From the NCBI GenBank assembly GCA_031261885.1, contig JAISIU010000107.1, forward strand, positions 1 through 6,534: a stretch of 6,534 bases of DNA. The letters run 5' to 3'. Source of the DNA: Bifidobacteriaceae bacterium. Lineage in GTDB: Bacteria; Actinomycetota; Actinomycetes; Actinomycetales; WQXJ01. The notes under the pieces were generated by a model, which was not told the origin of the DNA, searched no databases, and saw only the letters and a program-made list of their open reading frames with translations. This document shows positions 1-6,366 of the stretch, piece by piece. Within the stretch, counting starts at the first letter, position 1. Each line of letters starts with the position of its first letter. The position numbers and the translations under genes were made by a program.

Positions 1-952
1 GGCCGGAACCGACGATAGCGACCGGCGGCTTGGCGGCGACCTTCCACGGGTCCTCGCGGCCGCCGTAACGGTCCTCGACCGAGGTCGGATGGACGAGCTT
101 CTCGCGCTGCGGCAGGAACCACTCGAGCTGGCCGATCGACATCGGCCGCTTGTGGAGGCAGACGCCCTGGCACTGGAGCTCCTGCGGGCAGACACGGCCC
201 GTCACGTCCGGCAGCGGGTTGCAGGCCTCGAGCATCGACAGGGCCTCGTCCCACCGTCCCTCGCCGATGTACTCGAACATCGTTGGGATGTGGATCTGGA
301 CCGGGCAGCCGCCCTTCGGCGGCTGGCCCTCGCCGAGCATCTGGCCGAGCTCGCACGGCTTCTCCGCGCACTGCTTGTCGCGGATCGCCTCAAGCCACAC
401 GAACAGCTCCACCTCGCGCAGCGTGTAGCCGAGCGACATGTAGCCGAGGTAGCCGGTGTTCACGAGGTCGAAGTCCTGGCAGCGCTCTTCCGGCGGCCGG
501 ATGTACGGCTCGATCCCGTTCGAGGCCGGCCACGAGTCGCTCATGCCCTTGAACATCGGGTAGCGGTCCGACAGGTATTTGTCGAGCGCGATGATGAAGC
601 GGCGCTTGCGGCCCACCGGCAGGTTCCACAGGAACCGCATGAGGACCGTCGAGGCGGCGTCGCCGCGCAGCAGCGCGTCCCACAGGCGGAGCGTGAACTC
701 CTTCGACAGCTCCGGCTCGCGGAACTCCTTGGCGGCCGCGAAGACGCCGTCGGAGATGAACATGTCGCGGAAGACCTCGGGCTGCGCCACGAGGCGGCGC
801 TCCAACAGGTCCATCTCGTGGTGGAAGGCCGAGACGGCGCGCGTCGACTCGAGGTTCTCGACCTCGGCCAGCGTGTCGCCCAGCTGGGTGCGGGCCTGGC
901 TCCAGGCCCGCACCTGGTCGCCCGGCGCCGCCGGATTCAGTACTTCAGTCAT
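1..952 (-). CDS. GltD/NfnB-like FAD and Fe-S NAD(P) oxidoreductase, 3' end outside window
   Basis: I see 317 residues, starting with ATG at 952 and still open at base 1. Residues about 186-285 match the N-terminal Fe-S domain (Fer4_20) of glutamate synthase small subunit, dihydropyrimidine dehydrogenase and NfnB: C195-x4-C200, then C216-PVQIHIP, then NPLPDVTGRVCP with C255, C261 and C265, then IGQLEWF. The visible part ends in PPVAIVGSG, the start of the GxGxxG FAD-binding loop, so the FAD and NAD(P) domains must lie beyond the left edge. Family knowledge: such proteins move electrons between Fe-S clusters, FAD and NAD(P)H in the cytoplasm. Oddities: about 185 residues precede the cluster domain, against roughly 35-45 in GltD; an Asp (D192) stands at the first cluster-Cys position; and about 12 extra residues precede C216. 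The start is supported by the ATGA overlap with the PFOR gene and a GGAG eight bases upstream. It is probably the NAD(P)-side partner of that PFOR (inference). The family call is firm; the exact substrate is unknown. Confidence 0.88.
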   Translation of the reverse strand, partial: MTEVLNPAAPGDQVRAWSQARTQLGDTLAEVENLESTRAVSAFHHEMDLLERRLVAQPEVFRDMFISDGVFAAAKEFREPELSKEFTLRLWDALLRGDAASTVLMRFLWNLPVGRKRRFIIALDKYLSDRYPMFKGMSDSWPASNGIEPYIRPPEERCQDFDLVNTGYLGYMSLGYTLREVELFVWLEAIRDKQCAEKPCELGQMLGEGQPPKGGCPVQIHIPTMFEYIGEGRWDEALSMLEACNPLPDVTGRVCPQELQCQGVCLHKRPMSIGQLEWFLPQREKLVHPTSVEDRYGGREDPWKVAAKPPVAIVGSG

Positions 953-3900
953 TGGATGATCTCCGAATCGCAGGTGGCCTTCACGCGGTCGATGCGGCCC
1001 GCCAGGTCAGGCGTCAGCTCGAGGCCGTCCAGCGCGCCGTCCTTCAGGTGGCCGGTGGTCTGCGCCTTGCCGTCCACGATGATCGTGTGCTTCTCGAACA
1101 GCGAGGGCAGTTCCTGGTAGCAGGTGCCGCAGTCCGTGCAGCGCGGCTCGTCGGCCGGGTCCAGGAAGATCGGACGGTCCGCGGCCGATGCCGGAGCGGC
1201 GGCCGGAGCGGAAGACGCCGGGGCGGGAGCGGCCGATGCCGGAGCGCCGCCAGCGAGGCTCAGCGCCGGGACCGCGACCGGTTCCGTACGGGACGTGGCC
1301 AGTTCCGCCATCGTCTGGGCGATCTGGTCCATGCTCGCGTCAAGCTGGGCCTCGGCGGCCTCGTACTTGGCCTGGATCTGAGCGACCTCGGCCCGGTGCT
1401 GCTTGTCGAGCGCGGCCTGGTTCACGCCGGCCAGGAACTGGAGCGTCTGCCAGAAGTGCTTGCGGTCCTCGACGAACGAGACGATGTCGGCCGAGCAGGA
1501 GGCCTTGTACAGGCGCTTCTTGCCGTCGACGGCCAGCACGTACGGGGTCAGCCCGGCGCGTTCGGCCTCCGGCAGCTCGATGTAGTCGGCGATCGGGGTC
1601 AGGCCCTCGGCGTCCTCCTTCAGCTTCTTGAACTGCTTGACGAACCGGCCCTCCTCGATCGCGAACTCGGCCGGCGTCATCGGCGTCTCGACGAGCTGCA
1701 CCGTGCCGTCCTGGTCCACGTACTCGAGCGTGCGGGTGGTCCACAGCTTGTCGACGTCCGGATTGCCGTCCAGGTCGAACCGCTCGACCAGGCTCGCGCC
1801 GCGGCGCGGGTCATGCCTGAACAACGGCGAGACGCGCGCCTCGATGGCGAGCTTGGAGCGGGCGTTCGAGAGGTCCTCGGCGAACCCGTTCTCCGTGCCG
1901 CACGGCGTGTACATCTCCATGACGGCCGTGCCGTCCTCGTAGCTGAGCATCTGCAGCGTGGTCTCGAGGAAGTGCGCGTGCAACGCGGGCGTGGTGGCGC
2001 AGGAGAACACCGCCGGGTGGAAGGCCGCGATCACGCCGAGCTCCTTGCGCTGTTCGCGCTTGCCGGCGTGGGCCTTGCCGAACCGGGACAGGTCCGCGTC
2101 CTGGCCGTGGAACGAGGCCGTCGAGGTCTGGCCGCCCGTGTTGGAGTAACCGCCTGTGTCGAGCACGAGCGCCTTGAGCGGCGTGCCCGAGGCCATGACG
2201 CGGGACAGCGCGCCGAAGCCGATGTCGTAGGCCGCGCCGTCGCCGGACACCGTCAACATGAACGGCATGAGGTCCCGCTCGCGGTCCGTGAAGTCACGCC
2301 ACGTCAGCGTGTTCATGGCCTGGCCGGCGGCGTCGGTCCAGGCGTCGTCCAGCTCGAGCCGGGCGGCGCGAAGCGTCTTGACCTCGTCGACGAGCTTGGA
2401 GGCGATGCCCTCGTACATGCCGACCGACAGCGCCTGCGCGTCCTGGAACAGCGAGTTGACCCACGGATCCATGAACGGGCTGGACGGCATCGTCGAGGCG
2501 TACACGGACGAGCAACCCGTCGAGTTCGCGATCACGGAGGCCGCCGGGCCGTTGCCCGTGGGGCCGGCCTCGTACGTGTAGATGCGCTTGTCGAGGTCCG
2601 CCAGCAGGTCGAGGATGTGGTCGCGGCGGGCCGTGTCCTTCTTGTCCACCTGGCCGAGCTTGGCCTGCAGGTCCTGGACCAGCTGGTCCAGCTCCCTCAG
2701 GTGCGCCTTGGTCTTCTCGGCGCCGACGGCCTTGGAGATGGCCTCCACGAGCCGGGTGCCCGTGACCTCGCCGCAACCGCGGCAGGCGCCGTGCCCGCCG
2801 GTCATCGCGTAGTAGTTCTCGTGATCCAGCATGACCCGCTTGGGATCCCCGCCCTCATCGACGGCGCCGGCGGTGAACCGGGCCGCCGTGTTCGGCATGG
2901 CCTCCATGCGGGCGAAACGGTCCTCCAGGTCCTGTAGCCGGGCCGGGTCCTGCTCGTGCGCCACGAGCGCGCCGGGGCCGCAGACCTCGACGCACTGGAG
3001 GCAGCCCGTGCACTTCCACGGGTCGATCACGGCGCTGAACAGGCCGCCCGTGCCCGGCGTGGCCTTCTCGGCCGCGTCGAAGAACGGACGCGTGCGCGCC
3101 ACCGGGAACGCCGCGAGCGCCGCGGCCACGGCCTCAGCGTTCCGCTGCACCGCGCGGTTGTCGGCCAGCGATTCGGCCGCCTTCGTGGCCGCCGCCGGGA
3201 CGCTCGTGAGCTTCGAGTCCTCGCGCAACACCTGGCGCGTGCGCTCCGCCCACGTCGGTGCCGCGGCCTTCAGGGCCTCGACCTGCGCCTCCGGGGCGTC
3301 GATCTGGGCGATGGCCCCGAGGAACACGTCCACGAGCTCGTGGACCGTGCCCGGGATGGCCGCGTCGGGGCAGACCAGCGTGCATTCGAGGCAGCCCGTG
3401 CAGGCGTCCGGCACGAACTCCGGCACGTCGCGGCGGAAGATGCCCTTGTCCTTGAACTGGCCGGAACCGACCGGGACGAACAGGCCCGCGCCCGGCAACA
3501 CCGGAGCGTTCGAGATCGTGCCGTCGCGGAACGGCCGGGCCGCCACGTCCTCGTAATAATCCGGGTCGAAGAGCCCGGACGTGCGCGGAGCGGCCACGGC
3601 CGGAACCATGCCGGCCGAAAGGCTCACGGTACGGGCGTCCACCAACTCCTTGACGTCATCGGACATCCCCTGGTAATTCACCTCGACCGTGGCCGCGATG
3701 CCGTCCCGGACCACCGCCATGTTCGAGTCGACCACGGCGTCGCCCTTGCGGCCGAACTTCTTCACGACCTCCTTGCGGACCTTCGCGAGCGTCGCCTCGA
3801 GGTCCGTGGAGCTCTTCGCGACGCGGTCCACCTTGCCGATGATCGCGCCGATGAACGCGACGCCCATCATGCGGGTCTGCAGGTTGGCCGTCGGGGCGTG

Positions 3901-5955
3901 CTTCTTGGCGACCCCGAACGCGTCGAGGATGAAGAAGTGGATCTTCTTGTCGCGGATGGTGCGCCGAGCGTAGGCCGGCAGGCTCGCCCAAACCGCCTCC
4001 GGACCGGCATCGGACTGCATGATGAACGTGCCGCCGTCCACGAGGCCCTTGAGCGGGTTCGTGTGGTGGAACACCATGTGGTCTGGTGAGATGACGACCT
4101 CGACGTCCTCCAGCTCCGCGTTCGTGAGGAGCACGGGCTCGGGGGAGAGCGTGATGTAGTAGTTCGTGGCCGCGCCGGACTTCTCGGAGCCGTACTTGGG
4201 GCTCGACTTCGAGTCCATCGACAGGACGCCCGAGAGGATGTCGGTCAGCAGCTTGCCCGTGGCGACCGTGCCGTAGCCGCCCACTGAATGGAACCGGATG
4301 CGCAGCGCGTCCGGCGGCAGCAGCGGCGGGTTCTTGTCCGCCGTCTTCAGCGCCATCAGCTCCGTCTCCGGATAGGCCGCCTTCAGCCTGGCCTGCAACG
4401 CCTTCAGCGAATCCGAGGCCGGATTGTCCGTGAAGAACTGCGAGCCGATGTAGATCAGCGGCGCCTGCTCGGTCTTCGTCATGTTCTCGAAGGCCGCCAC
4501 GAGGTCGCGCGGCTGGACGTCATGGCCGCCCAGGCCGAAGATCGCCGTGGTCAGGTGCGGCAGCTTGGCGAGCGCCGGGATGCCCGGGAAGTTGCCGGGG
4601 TTGTCCTGGTTGGCGCGCGCGTGCATGAGCGCGGACGTGACGAGCCTGGTCAGCGCCGTGTCCTCGGAACGCTCCAGCACCGTCACGGCCTTCGCGCCGG
4701 CCAGCGCCTCGATGAGCTCCGCCTCCGGGAACGGCTGCAACAGCTTGACGGAGACGACCCCGACCTTCATGCCCTGCGACCTGAGGTAGGGGATCACGGC
4801 CCGGACGTCGTCCGTGATGGAGCCGAGGCCCACCATGACGTAGTCCGCGTCCTCCGTGCCGTACGCCATGACGGGCTTGTACTCGCGGCCCGTCAGCTCG
4901 CTGTACTCCGCCATCGCCTGGCGGACGATGCCGGGGACGGCCGCCGCGAAGTGCGTGCGGTGGTCCACGGCGCCGGCCTGGAAGTCGGGCTGGTTCTGGA
5001 CCGGGCCCGTCATGCCCGGGTTGTCCGGGTCCACGAGCGCCGGGACGAGCTGGCGCGTGCCCTTCTGGTAGGCGCCGAGCCACTGGCGGCGCCACTGCGC
5101 CTTCAGGTCGTCCGGGATCCACGCCTCGGTCTGTTCGACGAGCGCGCCGTCCTGGTCCGCCTCGATCTGGTCCGCCTGGGCCGCGAGCTGGGCGCGCAGC
5201 GCCTTCGCGTCGTCGGCGCGGAGGTCCTGCTCGTGGCGGTTGATCCACTGGTTCAGCTGGAAGACGCGGCCCTTGGCGCCGAACAGGATCTCCTGCGCCA
5301 CCGTGGGGCACGGGATGCGGCCCGCCGGGTCGCCGAGGTACTCCTTCAGCAGCTCCGGCTCCGGCATGCGCATCTCGCTCATGACGTGGCTCGTGGCGAA
5401 GCCGTCCATCGTGTTGGCCACGGGGATCAGCGACAGGGCCGACGTCTTGTAGCCGACGGCCGCGAGGTCCGCGGCCTCCTGCGGGTTGGAGCCGAACAGG
5501 ATCGTGTAGCCGGCCGGCAGCAGCGCGTAGATGTCGTCGTGGCCCGCCATCACGTTCAACGAGTGGCGCGAGACCACGCGGGCCGCGACCTGCAGCACGA
5601 AGCCGCCGATCTTCTTGCCGGCAGTCACGTAATGCGACTCCATGCCGTACAAGATGCCCTGCGAGCTCGAGGCGTTCGAGATGAAGTTCCCGCCCGTCAG
5701 CGCCGCGCCGAGGGCGCCGGACTGGGCCGAGTGCTCACCCTCCGCCTCGACGAAGAACGGGTGTTTGCCCCACACGTTGAGCTGGCCCTCGGCGCGCGCC
5801 GCCTCGAAGTTCTCCGAGATCTCGGTCGAGGGGGTGATCGGATAGCCGATGACACCGCCGCACACGTGTTTCATGACGTACGCGACAGCGCCGTTGCCGT
5901 TGATGACATCGGGAATACCGGGATATTTAGGCTGCTTGGCCTGCTTGGCGGTCAT
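949..5955 (-). CDS. Single-chain pyruvate (2-oxoacid):ferredoxin oxidoreductase with C-terminal tethered ferredoxin
   Basis: A 1668-residue NifJ/PFOR-type enzyme; usual length is about 1170-1230. Reaction of the family: 2-oxoacid + CoA to acyl-CoA + CO2 with two electrons passed to ferredoxin. Domains in order: I, residues about 15-235 (GYPITPSTEISE, T41; E74 and R126 near the expected TPP and substrate positions); II, about 302-480; III, about 548-760 (YGSEKSGAATNYY); EKR-like linker, about 794-840; IV/V, two [4Fe-4S] sites (C852, C855, C858, C862; C982, C985, C988, C992); VI, TPP domain with C1058-RG-C1061-GE, STGCSS (C1148), GDGAAYDIG at 1238-1246, YSNTGGQ at 1270-1276 and TPCG (C1352), so all four proximal-cluster Cys are present. 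Extras: charged insert about 236-300, Ala-rich insert between the two cluster motifs, helical insert about 1079-1128, and a tail with coiled coil, Ala/Pro linker and monocluster ferredoxin (C1606, C1609, C1612, C1662). Pyruvate is the likely substrate from the single-chain layout, but another 2-oxoacid is possible. ATG 5955 fits the domain I start; its own ribosome site is weak. Confidence 0.95.
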   Translation of the reverse strand: MTAKQAKQPKYPGIPDVINGNGAVAYVMKHVCGGVIGYPITPSTEISENFEAARAEGQLNVWGKHPFFVEAEGEHSAQSGALGAALTGGNFISNASSSQGILYGMESHYVTAGKKIGGFVLQVAARVVSRHSLNVMAGHDDIYALLPAGYTILFGSNPQEAADLAAVGYKTSALSLIPVANTMDGFATSHVMSEMRMPEPELLKEYLGDPAGRIPCPTVAQEILFGAKGRVFQLNQWINRHEQDLRADDAKALRAQLAAQADQIEADQDGALVEQTEAWIPDDLKAQWRRQWLGAYQKGTRQLVPALVDPDNPGMTGPVQNQPDFQAGAVDHRTHFAAAVPGIVRQAMAEYSELTGREYKPVMAYGTEDADYVMVGLGSITDDVRAVIPYLRSQGMKVGVVSVKLLQPFPEAELIEALAGAKAVTVLERSEDTALTRLVTSALMHARANQDNPGNFPGIPALAKLPHLTTAIFGLGGHDVQPRDLVAAFENMTKTEQAPLIYIGSQFFTDNPASDSLKALQARLKAAYPETELMALKTADKNPPLLPPDALRIRFHSVGGYGTVATGKLLTDILSGVLSMDSKSSPKYGSEKSGAATNYYITLSPEPVLLTNAELEDVEVVISPDHMVFHHTNPLKGLVDGGTFIMQSDAGPEAVWASLPAYARRTIRDKKIHFFILDAFGVAKKHAPTANLQTRMMGVAFIGAIIGKVDRVAKSSTDLEATLAKVRKEVVKKFGRKGDAVVDSNMAVVRDGIAATVEVNYQGMSDDVKELVDARTVSLSAGMVPAVAAPRTSGLFDPDYYEDVAARPFRDGTISNAPVLPGAGLFVPVGSGQFKDKGIFRRDVPEFVPDACTGCLECTLVCPDAAIPGTVHELVDVFLGAIAQIDAPEAQVEALKAAAPTWAERTRQVLREDSKLTSVPAAATKAAESLADNRAVQRNAEAVAAALAAFPVARTRPFFDAAEKATPGTGGLFSAVIDPWKCTGCLQCVEVCGPGALVAHEQDPARLQDLEDRFARMEAMPNTAARFTAGAVDEGGDPKRVMLDHENYYAMTGGHGACRGCGEVTGTRLVEAISKAVGAEKTKAHLRELDQLVQDLQAKLGQVDKKDTARRDHILDLLADLDKRIYTYEAGPTGNGPAASVIANSTGCSSVYASTMPSSPFMDPWVNSLFQDAQALSVGMYEGIASKLVDEVKTLRAARLELDDAWTDAAGQAMNTLTWRDFTDRERDLMPFMLTVSGDGAAYDIGFGALSRVMASGTPLKALVLDTGGYSNTGGQTSTASFHGQDADLSRFGKAHAGKREQRKELGVIAAFHPAVFSCATTPALHAHFLETTLQMLSYEDGTAVMEMYTPCGTENGFAEDLSNARSKLAIEARVSPLFRHDPRRGASLVERFDLDGNPDVDKLWTTRTLEYVDQDGTVQLVETPMTPAEFAIEEGRFVKQFKKLKEDAEGLTPIADYIELPEAERAGLTPYVLAVDGKKRLYKASCSADIVSFVEDRKHFWQTLQFLAGVNQAALDKQHRAEVAQIQAKYEAAEAQLDASMDQIAQTMAELATSRTEPVAVPALSLAGGAPASAAPAPASSAPAAAPASAADRPIFLDPADEPRCTDCGTCYQELPSLFEKHTIIVDGKAQTTGHLKDGALDGLELTPDLAGRIDRVKATCDSEIIQ
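952..1176 (-). other. Ferredoxin-like domain fused to the PFOR C terminus
   Basis: PFOR residues 1594-1668. C1606-TD-C1609-GT-C1612 is followed by LPSLF, and C1662 sits six residues before the end. This is the pattern of single-cluster bacterial and archaeal ferredoxins: CxxCxxC, an xPxxF turn, then a remote fourth Cys near a C-terminal strand. All four ligand positions are Cys, which fits a [4Fe-4S] cluster. The usual CP after the fourth ligand is CD here. The domain should take electrons from the distal cluster of domain V and hand them to a partner, plausibly the GltD-like protein encoded next (inference). Confidence 0.8.
961..964 (-). promoter_or_regulatory. Shine-Dalgarno of the GltD-like gene inside the PFOR 3' end
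   Basis: On the minus strand GGAG lies eight bases before ATG 952, within the last codons of the PFOR gene (Ser-Glu-Ile-Ile-Gln). With the shared ATGA (952-949, start and stop overlapping) this fixes the start of the downstream gene and indicates translational coupling and a common transcript. Confidence 0.7.
1177..1290 (-). other. Ala/Pro-rich flexible linker in PFOR
   Basis: PFOR residues about 1556-1593 are almost only Ala, Pro, Ser and Gly (for example APASAAPAPASSAPAAAP). Composition resembles the mobile linkers of lipoyl-bearing E2 proteins. It joins the helical segment at about 1514-1555 to the ferredoxin domain and would let that domain swing between docking sites (inference). Confidence 0.8.
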
Positions 5956-6056
5956 ATCACATCCATGGATCTGGAACGGGCGGGGATGCCGGGCGCGCCG
6001 ATCCCATCCGGCGGAAATTGGTGGCTCCGCCAGGCGCCCATCAGGACTTTCGTCAT
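5952..6056 (-). CDS. Candidate 34-codon leader ORF overlapping the PFOR start
   Basis: On the minus strand ATG 6056 opens a 34-codon frame that begins MTKVLMGAWRSHQF and ends RSMDVI, with TGA at 5954-5952. That TGA overlaps the PFOR ATG (5955-5953) as ATGA. A GAGG lies six bases before the ATG, a better ribosome site than the one in front of the PFOR. If translated, it would couple ribosomes into the PFOR gene. The peptide matches no family I recognise and has no signal peptide or cluster motif. Late codons AGA and ATA, and AAA, TTT and CAA earlier, are atypical for this GC-rich window; that could mean a regulatory leader or simply non-coding DNA. Chance alone could give a 34-codon frame, so the case rests on the ribosome site plus the exact overlap. 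Confidence 0.4.
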   Translation of the reverse strand: MTKVLMGAWRSHQFPPDGIGAPGIPARSRSMDVI

Positions 6057-6062
6057 AGCGAT

Positions 6063-6066
6063 CCTC
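6063..6066 (-). promoter_or_regulatory. Possible ribosome binding site of the leader ORF
   Basis: Minus-strand AGCGAGGATCGCTATG: GAGG six bases before ATG 6056. By contrast, only a weak GGAT-type match (around 5961-5964) precedes the PFOR ATG, which suggests that PFOR translation may be helped by readthrough of ribosomes from the leader. Confidence 0.4.
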
Positions 6067-6078
6067 GCTGATCTTGGT

Positions 6079-6117
6079 TTGGGATCATGTGCGAGCTTAA
6101 GCAGCTCGCACACCCAA
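6079..6117. promoter_or_regulatory. Strong hairpin or palindromic operator upstream of the PFOR operon
   Basis: TGTGCGAGCT (6088-6097) and AGCTCGCACA (6103-6112) are perfect inverted repeats of ten bases around a five-base loop. Outside a four-base bulge (ATCA, 6084-6087) the stem continues as TTGGG (6079-6083) with CCCAA (6113-6117). A competing outer pairing, CTTGG (6073-6077) with CCAAG (6114-6118), is also possible. It ends about 22 bases before the leader ATG on the minus strand. No T run follows on either strand, so it is not a classic terminator. It could be a dimeric-regulator site or an mRNA 5' structure; it does not match the Rex or FNR consensus I know. Confidence 0.6.
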
Positions 6118-6179
6118 GTGTAGGACGGAAGGCCCTATGGTGGCGCTCCCATGTCTCTCACGCCGAGACGTGTCCCCGT

Positions 6180-6234
6180 CGCAGCGGCCGCGCTGCGGCG
6201 GGCGGGAGATCGCAGCGGCCCGGGTCTGGGCCCG
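6180..6234. repeat. GC-rich short direct repeat and palindromes
   Basis: CGCAGCGGCC occurs at 6180-6189 and again at 6211-6220. The first copy also forms a seven-base stem, CGCAGCG (6180-6186) with CGCTGCG (6191-6197). The second runs into a GGCCC / GGGCC palindrome around GGGTCT. All of it is nearly pure G/C and may be a by-product of composition; no function is evident. Confidence 0.4.
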
Positions 6235-6247
6235 CGCATCATGTGGA

Positions 6248-6306
6248 GCTTGTCGAGCCTCGTGGTCGTCTCGATGGTCCCGGGACAGCCATAAGGCTCG
6301 ACAAGC
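6248..6306. repeat. Interrupted inverted repeat, 13-base arms
   Basis: GCTTGTCGAGCCT (6248-6260) and AGGCTCGACAAGC (6294-6306) are perfect reverse complements separated by 33 bases. The nine-base core GCTCGACAA recurs in direct orientation at 6327-6335. Motifs of the GAGCTTGTCGAG type are common dispersed intergenic repeats in several high-GC bacteria (recalled, not searched), so this could be a repeat-family member or half-sites for a regulator upstream of fpg. Confidence 0.6.
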
Positions 6307-6360
6307 CCCGGGGAAACAGCCAAGCCGCTCGACAACCGCAGCCGTGCGGGAGGGCCGGAG

Positions 6361-6366
6361 TAGCAT
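6361..6366 (+). promoter_or_regulatory. Weak candidate -10 box for fpg
   Basis: TAGCAT fits the TANNNT pattern of vegetative -10 elements in high-GC bacteria and lies about 40 bases before the fpg ATG. No convincing -35 is at normal spacing (a TCGACA at 6329-6334 is too far, 26 bases). Low confidence. Confidence 0.2.

Noticed and set aside
6079..6117. Hairpin as an intrinsic terminator
   Set aside because: No T run on either strand, and both flanking genes begin here instead of ending.
89..6123. Very long plus-strand frames opposite the PFOR and GltD-like genes (for example 952-2937 and 4288-6123)
   Set aside because: They are antisense shadows produced by strong G/C bias at third codon positions. 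Their translations are Arg, Ala, Val and Leu rich without any recognisable motif, and they lie opposite clearly homologous proteins.
5968..6211. Cluster of six GATC sites in the intergenic region, suggesting Dam-type control or an origin
   Set aside because: Modestly above expectation but irregularly spaced; no DnaA boxes or AT-rich unwinding region, and nothing shows that this organism methylates GATC.
6097..6366. Minus-strand frames of 66-89 codons in the intergenic region
   Set aside because: They cross the repeats, have no convincing ribosome site, and their Arg-rich composition looks random.
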